A stretch of 64,000 bases of DNA, from the NCBI GenBank assembly GCA_950022295.1, contig OX465598.1, positions 65,580,001 through 65,644,000 on the forward strand. Direction: 5' to 3'. Numbering within the stretch: position 1 is the stretch's first letter; each line of letters opens with the position of its first letter. Below are positions 1-11,488 of the stretch, piece by piece. The notes beneath the pieces were generated by a model. The model was not told the DNA's origin. It saw nothing but the letters and a program-made list of their open reading frames with translations, and searched no databases. A program made the translations under genes and the position numbers. Origin of the DNA: Bromus sterilis. Its lineage: Eukaryota > Streptophyta > Magnoliopsida > Poales > Poaceae.

Positions 1-601
1 GAGATGTTCTGGATAGATATCTCAAGGTGGATAATTAGTGGGTAGATGCAGATGGATTTCGGTCTACTTGTCTTGGCGTACCGCCCGTGCTTTTGAGCCT
101 CTTCCTTTCTGTTTTGCATAATTAGCATTGGTTTGCGCACATAATCCTGTCAATTGCCCAGCTGTAATTTGTTTACCTCACATGTCTATTTTATCATCTT
201 TTGGGAGAGAGACATCACTAGTGAACATCATGGGACCCCGGTCCATATTACCACTATTGTTTACACCTTCAATTTACTTTCAGTATTTACTTTTCTGTTG
301 CTATCACTATCATTATTATCCTGTGCTTTTTATCCTTTGTAAACAACAAGGCCGGAGGAATTGACAACTCCTCTGAACTTGTTTGGAGAAAAGATATCTG
401 TGTGTGTGCAGGTCCAGGAGAAGCAAGTGATTATCTTCAAACGACGCCTCACTAGCCGAACCACCTACTTGTCGACCTTGGAGTCCTATGGGAGCCAATC
501 TTAAAACCTCGGTATCTTCACCGAGGGAAACTTGCCGTTACGCTACATCTCACCTTCCACTTGGGGTAACCAACGAGGGCGAGAAGTTATCTCGTGTATC
601 A
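1..601 (+). mobile_element. 3' end of a Gypsy LTR (element D), truncated by the window edge
   Basis: This stretch matches, in forward orientation, the LTRs at 33809-35452, 41652-43261 and 45225-56084 read in reverse. It ends in a terminal CA at 601 with the sequence gtgtatca, the same end as the 41652-43261 LTR. From 602 onward the sequence is C-family DNA, so this LTR is inserted in C. The 5' end lies left of the window, so solo LTR and 3' LTR of a full element cannot be told apart. Short ORFs here are not conserved coding sequence. Confidence 0.8.
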
Positions 602-1231
602 GTTACCCTGTTACTCCTTGGTTTGGGCTATCACATTATTATATTGATGTTGATGATATGATTATTATAATGTTGACTATACCCGACGAAGGATGGAAGG
701 TCTAGGCTCCTGCCCCGACGCTTTGTTCCATTCGAGTCACCTAGGATCCGAGTTCCGGATATTGGTTCTAAGACTTAGCGTGTCTAAACGCGTGTGGGAT
801 TTTATGGGGTCCCCGTTTCTTACCTACCTAGCTTCAAACATTTCTAGTGGTGGCCCAAGCTAATTTACCATTTGAAAACCATGCATATATGTCTGTCGGG
901 TAGCTCCTGGCAGACATCCTTTAAAACAACTTGGACCAGTAAGGACATGGTTCCTTGCTGGCCCATCATGACCGGCTGAGGACCTGGTCTCATGTGAGAT
1001 TAACCAGCAATCCAAACCTGGAGTCATACGGTAGAGACCAGATCGAGAGCGCGACCGGCTCCTGAGATGGATGTCGACTCACCGAGGGCCACCCGGATTT
1101 GTTTGTTGTTACCTAGAGGGACCTGTCGTTTCGGATCTCTCGGGACTAAATCATAAAATGGCTGCCTGTGATGGGTAGAAACTAAGAGAGATGGGCATGC
1201 GTGCGGAGCCTTGTAATGGGCAGTTGGTACA
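602..1231 (+). mobile_element. Long LTR 'C', segment 1 of 4
   Basis: The segment matches the reverse complement of the inverted copy at 19637-23903 (about 20475-21095). It is interrupted on the right by element F, whose TSD gtaca occupies 1227-1231. Comparison with the 4.27-kb inverted copy implies that about 2.8 kb of C lies left of the window. No coding sequence is recognised. Confidence 0.8.
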
Positions 1232-1524
1232 TGATACGTCCAAAATACATCACTATTTTATATCGTAATTCATCCATATTCATTGATATATTTTACATTA
1301 CAATGTTTTCCTTATGTTCTTTTGGCTTATTTTACACAGTTTGCAAATTTCCGGTGCCGAAGCAGCAGTCGTAGGATTCAGCGGTAAAAAGTGGACGTTG
1401 AGTTGCTGAAGAAGAATACCTCCAAATTACCTAAAAAGCGACGGGGGGTATTTTCCAGAGGATTAACAAAGACTCGCCTAAGAGAGGCCAGAGGGGGGCC
1501 ATAGGAGCCCCAAGCGGCCACCTA

Positions 1525-1548
1525 GCGCGGCCCCACCCCTGGCCGCGC
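1525..1548. promoter_or_regulatory. GC-rich inverted repeat in LTR U3
   Basis: The stems GCGCGGCC (1525-1532) and GGCCGCGC (1541-1548) are perfectly complementary around an 8-nt spacer, 50 bp upstream of the TATA box. The 3' LTR has a one-base change (11780s). The LTR at 41652-43261 carries the same stems at 42943-42950/42959-42966. Confidence 0.6.
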
Positions 1549-1598
1549 CGGGAGGGCGCCTGGAGCCCTGGGGCCACTCCCGGCTCCCCCCTCTGGCC

Positions 1599-1604
1599 TA
1601 TATA
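1599..1604 (+). promoter_or_regulatory. TATA box of the F 5' LTR
   Basis: The motif TATATA lies just downstream of the GC-rich U3 segment and upstream of the presumed R region. It is conserved in the 3' LTR near 11857. Confidence 0.6.
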
Positions 1605-2757
1605 CTCCTCGTTACGTGAAAACCTAAAAGAAGAGAAGTTTTACGGAGTTCCGCCGCCGCTCCATGGCGGAAACCTACAGAGAAGAAAAGGGCTCTCCGG
1701 TGGGCAGATTCTGCTGAGGAGATCACCTCCCGGAAGGGGAGATCATCGCCATCGTCATCACCATCATCACGGGCATCATCGAGATCATCATCAACATCAT
1801 CCCCAACATCAGCACCATCTCCACCACCATCCAATCTCACCTCACAAGTTTATCTTGTGTTGTAATCCGTACTATCTATCCTCTCTACTCTACCGGTGTT
1901 GATTACTACTTTGTGGTGAATGCTATTGAGTTTTGTTGGAGAAATATCATTATGTCCAGATTGTTTATCATATATTTATCACCTCTGATCATGATCTCTT
2001 TTATGTCTTGTGAGTAGTTACTTTAGTTCTTGAGGACATGGGAGAAGTCTAGTTGTTAGTAGTCATATGATGTTGAAGTAATTTGTGTTGTTTGATATTT
2101 AAGTTGTGTTGTTATTTTCCTAGTGGTGTTGTGTGAGTCAAACACTCAACACTTCGCCTTATTAAGGACCTAGGGGAATACATTGTGTATTAAGAATGCT
2201 TACGGTGGGTTGCCGGAGTGGCAGAAACCTGAACCCCAGTTTGCACACTTTTGCACAAGGGACTAATGGATCCTTGATCTTATTGTTGTGGTTAGGCTTT
2301 GCCTTAATTTCTATCTTGTATTTGCGGATGCTTGCAAGATGTTTAATCATAAGAGTGCACTTATCTTAGTCTATAAGGTGTGATAGCATAGATCCACCCA
2401 CTCAACACTTATCAGCACAACACTTGTTGTCGATACGGAGTATGGCGAAAGCACGTGACTACCTCTCCATGTGTCCTCAAGAACGCTTTAGTCTTTATAA
2501 GTTCAGTTTCCAGGCTTATCCTTTGCTCAAAAGGACTGGGCCACTTGCTGCTCCTCAATACTATTTACTTTTCTTGCTTTTATCTTATTGTTGCTTATAC
2601 TGAAAACCCCTAAAATGTTGTCTTTTAGTGCTTGCAGTTATTCCTTGTCCAAAATCACCTATCAATACCTTTTGCTCCTCGTTGAGTTCGACACTCTTAC
2701 TTATCGAAAACGCTGCAATAGATCCCTTTACGTTGAGGTTCATCAAGTAACGTTTTC

Positions 2758-2775
2758 TGGCGCCGTTGCCGGGGA
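2758..2775 (+). other. Primer binding site (tRNA-Asp type)
   Basis: TGGCGCCGTTGCCGGGGA lies 12 nt after the 5' LTR. It is complementary to the 3' end expected for plant tRNA-Asp, the usual primer of Athila/Tat-type Gypsy elements. Confidence 0.85.
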
Positions 2776-2860
2776 GCATAGAGCTATTGGTAAGTGAAGC
2801 TGGTAAGGAATTTTGTTTTACCTTGTTATTTATATTTTGTTGTTGCTGCTCTTTGTCCGT

Positions 2861-5800
2861 ATGGACAAGCTAGCTATTGGATCGTTGCTTATGGGGAAAC
2901 ACCCCACATATGTGGTGGTTGTTCCTCCCCCTACTGAAATTGTACCTTATAAAATACCAGCTGGTATTATCGATTGTGTTTTGGCTAATCGTTATGCACG
3001 AGACAGACATCCCAGTGAACACTTGCTATATTTGTCACAACTATGTTTGCTATTTAAGCTTGCAGGTGTATCAATGGAGTTTTTCATGAATAAATTTTTC
3101 TCCGTATCGCTCACAGATAAAGCTTCAGATTGGTATAAGCTTCTCCATAACTCTCATTTGCTTGAATGGCAAGAGTTTATGTCTCTCTTTTATACCAAGT
3201 TTTATCCTCTTCATGAAATTCATCGAGACGGGAATTATATCTATAACTTTAGGTCTCGTGACAGAGAAAGCATTGCTCAAGCTTGGGGGAGATTGAAATC
3301 CCTAATTCTCAAATGTCCTATTCATGAGCTCCCCAAGAAAACTATACTTACAAATTTTTATGCTAGACTTTCTCGTCAGGATAAGATGTTGGATGCCTCC
3401 TCTAGTGGGGTATTTCAGACAAAAAGCCTTGAAGAAAGATGGGATCTCCTTGAAAGGATCCAGAAGAATACCGAAGATTGGGAAATAGATAAAGGTATTG
3501 AACCCACTATTAATTATGAGCATGATTATATAGAGAGCTATGTGAAAACTGGTTACTTTAATAACTTTTGCTCTAAGATTGGTCTTGATTCCCATCTAAT
3601 GATTGATTTTTGTAAGGACTTTGCCTCTCATATTGACTCTTCTAAGAAGAAGGATCAGCATCATAAACCCTTCAAAGAATTACCTATTGATATTCATGTT
3701 GCTGACCCTATTGTGCCTGCAGTTATATATGAAAAGCCCCCTTTTCCCGTAAGAATAAGGGAGCATTTTTTCGTGACAGGCATAATGAATAAGAGTGAGA
3801 GAAGAATTGATGAGCCTGAGGACCAGATCAAGGTCGATCCTCGAGTTGCATTGGTTAAGGATCTTATTACTAATGATGCTTTAGATTCCAATATAAATTT
3901 TTGTGCTATTTCCACTAACCTTGTCACAGCCAAGAACAAAGGCCCAATTTCAGGTACTCCAGTAGTATCTGTTAAAATAGGAGATCACAATTTTTATGGG
4001 CTATGCGACTTGGGATCGAGTGCTAGTGTTATCCCGTATTCACTTTATCAAGAGATAATGGGTGAGATTTCACCTTGTGAACTTGAAGAATTTGATGTCA
4101 CTATTCATCTTGCAAACAGAGCAACTATCTCTCCTATCGGAATTGTGAGAGACGTTGAAGTTTTATGCGGAAAGGTAAAATATCCTACCAACTTTCTAGT
4201 ACTTGGTTCAGTAAGGGATAATTTTTGTCCTATTATTTTCAGTAGACCTTTTGTCAGAACCTGTGGAGCTATAATAGATTGCAAGAAAGGTAAAGTTTCT
4301 GTTGAATTCAATGGTGAGCCATATGAATTTAACTTTTCTAAGTTCTCTAAGCAGCCTCGTGGTACTGATTTGCCTAGTAATGATAAGATTATTGAAGATA
4401 TTGCTTCCATTGCTATTCCTCCTAATGATCCTTTGCAGCAATATATGGAGGACCACAAGAATGATTTGCATATGCAGGAGAGGAATGAGTTGGACGAAAT
4501 ATTCTTACGACAACCTGCTATCCTAAAGCACAACCTTCCAGTTGAGCCTTTGGGAATTTTATCGAAACCAAAAGAAGATCCGGTGTTTGATCTTAAACCT
4601 CTTCCTGATTCGCTCAAATATGCTTATTTAGATGAAAAGAAAGTATATCATGTTATTATCAATTCTAACCTTTCAGGGTATGAAGAAGAGCGACTATTGG
4701 AAGTACTTCGCAAACATCAAGGTGCAATTGGCTATACCCTTGACGAACTTAAGGGGATTAGTCCGTCTATTTGTCAACATATCATCAACCTTGAGCCTGA
4801 TGCTAAACCAGTTCTTGATCATCAACGACGGTTGAATCCGAAAATGATGGATGTTGTAAGGACTGAGATTCTCAAGCTTCTAGCCGCATGTATTATCTAC
4901 CCTATAGCTGATAGTAAGTGGGTAAGCCCGGTTCATTGTGTTCCAAAGAAAGGAGGAACAACTGTGGTTCCTAATGATAAGAATGAACTAATACCTCAGA
5001 GAATTATTATGTGATATAGAATGTGTATTGATTACAGGAAGCTGAACAAAGCAACCAGGAAGGACCACTACCCGTTGCCGTTCATCGACCAAATGCTTGA
5101 AAGGTTATCCAAAAACACTCATTTTTGTTATTTAGATGGTTATTCTGGCTTCTCTCAAATTCATGTTAACACTGCTGATCAAGAGAATACCACTTTTACT
5201 TGTCCCTATGGTACTTATGCTTACATACGTATGCCTTTTGGTTTATGTAATGCCCCTGCTACTTTACAAAGGTGTATGTCTGCTATCTTTCATGGTTGTT
5301 GTGAACAAATTGTGGAGGTATTCATGGACGATTTCTCCGTCTATGGAACCTCTTTTGACCATTGTCTCCAAAACCTTAATAAAGTTTTGCAGAGGTGTGA
5401 GGAGACAAATCTGGTGCTCAACTAGGAGAAGTGCCACTTTATGGTCAACGAGGGAATTGTTCTTGGCCACAAGATTTCCGAGAGGGAAATTTAGGTGGAC
5501 AGGGCCAAGATCGAAGCAATTGAAAGGATGCCCTATCCAAGGGACATCAAAGGTATTCGTAGTTTTCTCGGTCATGCTGGTTTCTATAGAAGATTTATTA
5601 AAGACTTTTCTAAGACTTCGAGACCCCTCACTAATCTTCTCCAGAAGGACGTTCCTTTTGTTTTTATGAAGATTGTAAGGAAGCCTTCGAAGTTCTTAAG
5701 AAAGCTTTAATAACCGCTCCTATAGTACAACCACCTGATTGGAATTTACCTTTTCAAATTATGTGTGATGCTAGTGATTTTGCTGTTGGAGCTGTTTTAG

Positions 5801-7520
5801 GGCAAAGGGTTGATAAGAAATTGAATGTTATATATTATGCTAGCAAAACCCTTGATAGTGCTCAAAAGAATTATGCTACTACTGAGAAGGAATTCTTAGC
5901 AGTAGTGTTTGCTTGTGATAAGTTTAGGCAGTATATTGTTGATTCTAAGATTATTGTTCATACTGACCATGCTTCCATGAAGTATCTTATGGAGAAGAAG
6001 GATGCCGAACCAAGGCTCATCCGATGGGTACTCCTTCTTCAAGAATTTGATTTGCAGATTGTCGACAGGAAAGGATCAGACAATCCGGTGGCGGATAATC
6101 TTTCAAGGATGGAAGATATACCGCATGATCCCATTCCAGTCAACGACAGTTTTCCAGACGAACAACTAGTTGTTGTAAAAGTACAATCTCTCTCTGGTCC
6201 TTGGTTTGCAGATTATGCTAACTTTATCGTTGCAAAGTTTTTGCCTCCAGGTTTAACATTTCAGCAAAGGAAGAAGTTCTTTCATGATTTGAGGCATTAC
6301 TTTTGGGATGATCCACATCTTTGCAAAGAAGGTCCAGATGGGATCGTGAGAAGATGTATACCGGAACACAAGCAGAAGGCAATGTCACGACAATCCATAT
6401 AGAGGACATCATGCCGGTGAGAGGACCACACATAAGGTTCTTAAATCAGGTTTTTATTGGCCTACTCTCTTTAAGGATGCTAGAAATTATGTTTTATCCT
6501 GTGATAAGTCTCAGAGAGTTGGTAATATTAGTAGAAGGAATGAGATGCCTATGAATTACTCTCTAGTGATTGAGCCTTTTGATTGCTGGGGTTTTGATTT
6601 TATGGGTCCTTTTCCTTCCTCGCACAAGTACACTCACATTTTAGTTGTTGTTGATTATGTAACCAAGTGGGTAGAGGCAATCCCCATTGAAAGTGCTGAT
6701 CACAAGACATCTTTGAAAATGCTCAAGGATGTAATTTTTCCTAGGTTTGGAGTACCCAGGTACCTCATGACTGATAGGGGTTCGCACCTTACACATGGAG
6801 CTTTTAGAAAAGGTTTAGCCAAGTGCGATGTCAATCATAGAATTGCTTCACCATACCACACTCAAACTAGTGGGCAAGTTGAGCTCACCAATAGAGAGAT
6901 CAAGTTGATCTTAAAGAAGACAGTCAATAGAAATAGAAAAGATTGGTCAAATAAGTTAGGAGATGCTTTGTGGGCGTATAGAACTGCTTACAAAAACCCC
7001 ATGGGCATGTCTCCCTATAAGATGGTCTATGGCAAGGCTTGCCATTTGTCATTAGAATTAGAACACAAAGCTTTCTGGGCTATTAGAGAGCTTAATGCTG
7101 ACCCAAAATTAGCTGGTGAAAAGTGTCTCATGAACTTGACTTCTCTAGATGAGTGGAGAAGTGAAGCTTACGAGAGCACTAAAATGTTTAAGAAAAAGGT
7201 AAAGAAGTGGCACGATAGGAGGATTCTGAAACGTGAATTTAATGTTGGTGATAAAGTTTTGTTGTTTAGATCTCGTTTCAGGTTCTCCATGTAAACTACT
7301 TTCCAGGTTGGAAGGGCCATTTCATATTGAGGAAGTCTACCACTCGGGTGCGATCAAGATTAACAATTTCGAAGGCACCAAACCTCAAGTGGTGAATGGG
7401 AAAAGACTTAAGCATTACATAGCAGGAGATCATGTCACTGTTAATGTGGATTTGGTATACACAACAACTCATGAAGAACATGTTGCAGCCCTGTTTCAGA
7501 CACCAGCAGAAGCAGAATAA
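2861..7520 (+). pseudogene. Gag-protease-RT-RNase H-integrase polyprotein of element F, broken
   Basis: The chosen start is the in-frame ATG at 2861; an upstream ATG at 2813 would add a hydrophobic stretch unlikely to belong to Gag. Gag spans roughly 2990-3500. Protease has CDLGSSASVIP near 4006. RT runs from about 4800, with MCIDYRKLN at 5021 and the active site FMDD near 5323. RNase H starts at MCDASDF (5761) and has the HTDHA motif. Integrase has GFDFMG, TDRG and SGQVELTNRE, so its D, D and E are present. In-frame stops are at 5012 (TGA), 5423 (TAG, where Trp is expected) and 5492 (TAG). Frameshifts lie near 5664, 6375 and 7285. The integrase HHCC finger reads SCDKSQ, so its last Cys is lost. 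The family needs one long ORF, so this copy is dead. Confidence 0.9.
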
Positions 7521-7866
7521 GGAAAGGTATGTATTATGGTAAGGAAACATCGCGAAACCGCCATAAAAGTTCTAGATTATGAGTTTTTGCAAAATATAGA
7601 AAATTTGAGGCCGAATTGGAGCCAGAGACCAGCTCCAGGGGGCTCAAGCGCCCCCCTGGTGCGACCCCACCCCTGGCCGCGCCGGGAGGCCGCCTGGGCA
7701 CCCCGGAGTCCGTCTCCGACCCCGCTTTGGCTTGTTACCTTCCTTTCTATGCAGAAATTTTTGCTATATATTTTCCCGGATCGTTCCGGCAACGTATCTC
7801 GCGATTTCGTGTGTTTTCTTTTCGAGTTGTTTCTGCCAGGAAAACTTTCAGCTAAACCTAGGTGCC
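7521..7866 (+). promoter_or_regulatory. Spacer with candidate internal promoter of element F
   Basis: Positions 7665-7689 are identical over 25 bases to 1531-1555 of the LTR U3, the part that lies upstream of the LTR TATA box. A TATA-like TATATATT follows at 7765-7772, about 100 bp before the ATG at 7867. Possible splice acceptors (tttctatgcag ending 7754, and ctttcag before 7855) also precede the ATG. Whether this acts as promoter, splice acceptor or neither is inference. Confidence 0.4.
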
Positions 7867-8373
7867 ATGGCTTCCCCAAGCTCCCCCAAGGACAAGTTCG
7901 TCGTCAACGTCATCAACCCCTACCTCGCTGAGGTGAAGAAGCACCCATAGATCCTTCGTGTGGAGGATGGTGACCTCCACAAGGAGGATCTGAAGGGACC
8001 AGTCAAGGAGGGAAGCACCGAGGAGCGGCTGAAGGAGATGGAACATGAAATCTTCAAGTTCAATAAGATGGTGGAGCGTGGTGTTGAAGCTAACTTCGAC
8101 ATCATGAACGAAGTAAAAGTTTCCCACAAGAAGGAGATGAAGGAGATGTGGTCAAGTTTGGCCGCACTAGAAGAAAAAGTTTATGAGCTCCAAGCACAGA
8201 TCTATGATCTGCAGAACCAGAACTGTGAGTATGAACTAAAGTTTCTGCGCATGGGTTTGGGTGATGAGTACAGGATCCTGGAGACGGGAATGTCCTTTGA
8301 GACTGGAGAACAGCTGCCATGGAAGCGCTTCGCCAAGGAGTACGTGACCAACAAGAACAAGAACGAGGAGTAA
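7867..8373 (+). pseudogene. Post-pol coiled-coil ORF of element F with one premature stop
   Basis: A good plant start context (gccATGGC) opens a frame of 168 codons broken only by a TAG at 7948-7950. After the stop the frame continues to a TAA at 8371. The C-terminal two thirds is highly charged with heptad-like spacing (about residues 55-125), which predicts a coiled coil. There is no signal peptide or membrane segment, so it is not an obvious envelope protein despite lying where env-like ORFs of Athila elements occur. I do not recognise the family. The stop codon immediately precedes a duplicate of the polypurine tract. Confidence 0.55.
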
Positions 8374-8409
8374 ATCTCCCTGGGTAATGGCATCCCCTTA
8401 GTTTGTTCC

Positions 8410-8423
8410 AAGCTTGGGGGAGT
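8410..8423 (+). other. Internal copy of the F polypurine tract
   Basis: AAGCTTGGGGGAGT is identical to the 14 bases that directly precede the 3' LTR at 11475-11488. It lies 37 bp after the coiled-coil ORF and could prime plus-strand DNA synthesis. Confidence 0.55.
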
Positions 8424-8872
8424 GCCCGGTATTTTTATCTTTATCTATGTCTTTTAGAGTCAAGTAGAGTCGTATCATGTCTAGGGAAGTTTTCTTATAA
8501 AATAGATGTTTTCTTTGAGGTCTATCACTCCTTTTTGGAGAGTTATGTATCCGTGAGTGTGGAGTCGTCTATGATGGAATATTAATGAGAAGTCTATTGA
8601 TCCCTTCGCTGCACTCGGTATTCTCTTCACGCAATTGACCTCATGATGATTCTTATGGGGAGTATTGACCTTATATCAGGTATGGCTTTGAAAAATTTAT
8701 TTAATCTTGGCAAACATAGGTTTGGTCATAACAACAAGCATGTTATTTTTCTCAAAGCAGCGACATAGCCAAAACCCTCTTTGTTATTATGCTTGTAGTG
8801 TTATGTTGACAAGGAAGACAACTTGATGTGCTATGCTTGTTTTAATGTTTATGCTTTATATTGCTTTGCATC
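8424..8872 (+). other. Noncoding 3' region of element F, first part
   Basis: AT-rich element DNA between the internal polypurine tract and the solo LTR. It contains no recognised domain. The last five bases (8868-8872, gcatc) are the TSD of the solo LTR. Confidence 0.5.
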
Positions 8873-10329
8873 TGATGTCTACGCACGCTTCTATTCTTGT
8901 AGACTATGTTGGGCCTCCAAGCGCAGAGGTTTGTAGGACAGCAGCAATTTCCCTCAAGTGGATGACCTAAGGTGTATCGAACTCAGGGAAGTAGAGGTTG
9001 AAGATGGTCTCTCTTAAGCAACCCTGCAATTAAGATACAAGAAGTCTCTTGTGTCCCCAACACACCTAATACAACTAGGAGTTGTATAGGTGCACTAGTT
9101 CGGCGAAGAGATGGTAAAATATGGGTGATAGGTGTGGCAAAACAAAGTAATATAAATCTGTAATAAAAAGTGCAGCAAGCAAACAAGTGGTAAACGTGAG
9201 CACAAACGGTATTGCAATGGTGGAAACAAGGCCTAGGCTTCATACTTTCTCTAGTGGCAACTCCCAACAACATTAACATAGTCTAATCACATGATATTTC
9301 CCATAAAACATGCAATGGAGACGTACTCGGAGGTCATTCCTTTGTCGTCAAGAGAGGACGAGAATTGTGTAGGGCTACAAAAGCACACCTCAAAGTTCGT
9401 AGTTCTCAATCTATGGATTTCCCAATGTCACCGCGGCCATCTAAAGAGCGTACCACAATCACCACAACATATCTCAAGGATAGTCAAAGACAAGCACCAA
9501 GAGACTCTCAATCTTCAATCAACACACAAAAGAGGAAATCACTCATGATAATATTCTTCTAACCCATGTCCAATAGACCGCTGTCACCATGGTCTCGGGG
9601 ATTATACTAGATAAGATCAAGTGAGTACATCAATCCAATACATAGAGGAAGGGGAAATATCATGGGATCACCCTAGATTAACATAGCCTATGATCACAAC
9701 GAAGATCACATCATGGGAGAGAGAGAAGAACACATAGCTACTGGTAGAAACCTCAGTCCCGAGGGAGAACTACTCCCGCTTCATGGATGGAGGAAGCAAC
9801 GTCGATGGAGATGAATCCGGGGGCACTTCCCCCTCCCGGCAGGGTGCCGGCACAGGAATTTTGTCCCCTCAAAACTTGATGGCGATGGCGGCGGAGATCG
9901 GAATTGCTTCTGGAAAAAGGGGTCTGGAATCAGGGTTTCCTCCGCGGGGGTAAAAATAGGGCCAAAGGGGGGCACCAGGGGGGCCACAGGGCATCCAGGA
10001 GGGCAGGTGGCGCGGCCTAGGGTGGGGTCACGCCAAGCACCCTCCTGGGCCCCTGGTGGTGGCCCTCTTGCCATGTCTTGGTTATTCCGGAAGCTTCCGG
10101 AGCGCTGATTTTTTATATAATTTTTCCGGGATTTATTGGGCACTTTAATTATTGGAAAAACCAGAAATACAAAAGCAGCAGAAAACATGAACTGGCAACT
10201 GTGTGCACTGAGTTAATAGGTTAGTCCAAATATGATCAAAAGTGTATGAAAGTGTATCTAGATCATAGCAATATCACACAAAACATGCATGGAGCAAGCA
10301 GAAATTATAGATACGTTTTGGACGTATCA
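8873..10329 (-). mobile_element. Solo LTR (Gypsy type) inside element F
   Basis: The insertion starts tgatgtctac and ends acgtatca, so read on the minus strand it begins TGATACGTCC. It is flanked by the TSD gcatc at 8868-8872 and 10330-10334. There is no second LTR, primer site or coding domain, so it is a solo LTR. Its promoter-proximal GC-rich part lies around 9810-10070. Short ORFs inside are not conserved coding sequence. Confidence 0.88.
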
Positions 10330-10334
10330 GCATC

Positions 10335-11474
10335 CAAGTCTTCATCAATTGTCTGTTCTCTCAAAGCCTTTGCTAGCCGAAGCTCTGTACTAAGCGGAAT
10401 TCTGCTTGTGCATCCATACCCTGAAACCAGTATCTTCCATATGAGTCCACCATACATTCCTATTCGTGGTATTCCACTACCACTCCCAAAGCATAGAATT
10501 TTTGTGTTAACTTAGATGTTCAAAATCTTCTATTTTGTGCCCCTGTTTTAGCTCATGAGGAAGTAGTAGTTAACTCATGATATTCTTAAGTTGGTCAAGT
10601 TTTACCCCGGGATTGCATGTCTAATCTGAAAACCCCTAATACGAGGAGGAACTGGCATGAGTAGGCCCAGCTCACAAAAGATAATACAACAAACAAACCC
10701 TCCTTCACGCTTTGTTCATGAGAAATCAGAAAACTTTCACATTGATAAACAAAGGAGATTGCGGGGATGTGATCATCCCCGTTTGGGAGCCGTTCCTCGA
10801 AACTTGTCCAATCTGAGAAGCAATTGAGTTATCTATTAGCATTCGTTGACAAATCATGCACCTCTCAAAACTTGTTTTCATTCTGTTTGATTTAAGGATG
10901 GCACTTGAGTTTTCCCTGCTTGCCTTTAACAAGGATTTTTCCTTTTACTTTATGTTGAGTTAGTTTTCCCCACTTCCTCCTTTCCCAAAGAGAACAGACA
11001 CTTGATGCTGATGAGGATTCGTCAATATAATGCTGCATTAAAGTTTTGCCATGCCATATCATTGTTGACATTATCTCTTGATAAGTACGTTGTTTGCAAA
11101 AGCATTTGCCAAGCAAACATCTTCCTTTGTGTTAGCATTTGCACTTCATGACTAATAGCTTGTTCTTTCAAAAAGTTTCAAATTGTCTCTTCAAATTATG
11201 ATGAAAAAGAGCAAAGGTAAAAGCTATTAGTTGTTCTTTGACCAAAGGACTTGTTTGCCATGATTTGATGAGTTTCCTTAGCCCTACTTTTGATTATAAT
11301 TGTTATTACTCTTTCGTAAGGGCTTTATGAGTTGGAGGTTGCTGTTGAGGATGTTTGAGTTTGGTGAAAATATCATGATGCTTCTTGTCCGTATTTTATT
11401 TATCAACACTTCACTCTCTAAACTTGTGGACAGGTTTACCGAGCTCAGTTTTGGCTTGGGGACAAGCGAGGTCT
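10335..11474 (+). other. Noncoding 3' region of element F, second part
   Basis: Element DNA between the solo LTR and the terminal polypurine tract. Short ORFs on both strands show no recognisable domain. It probably belongs to the long 3' untranslated region common in this kind of Gypsy element. Confidence 0.5.
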
Positions 11475-11488
11475 AAGCTTGGGGGAGT
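11475..11488 (+). other. Polypurine tract of element F
   Basis: AAGCTTGGGGGAGT directly abuts the TG of the 3' LTR, as expected for the plus-strand primer. Confidence 0.85.

Larger units (their letters stand above)
1232..2745 (+). repeat. 5' LTR of element F
   Basis: The LTR begins TGATACG and ends CATCA. It has a GC-rich U3 with a perfect 8-bp inverted repeat at 1525-1532/1541-1548, and a TATA box at 1599-1604. Downstream is an ATC-rich low-complexity stretch at 1740-1835. Short ORFs inside are not conserved coding sequence. Confidence 0.92.

Noticed and set aside
1740..1835. Histidine/isoleucine-rich or aspartate-rich peptide from ATC repeats
   Set aside because: It is a low-complexity ATC-rich stretch of the LTR, present again at 12000-12095 with different lengths and frames.
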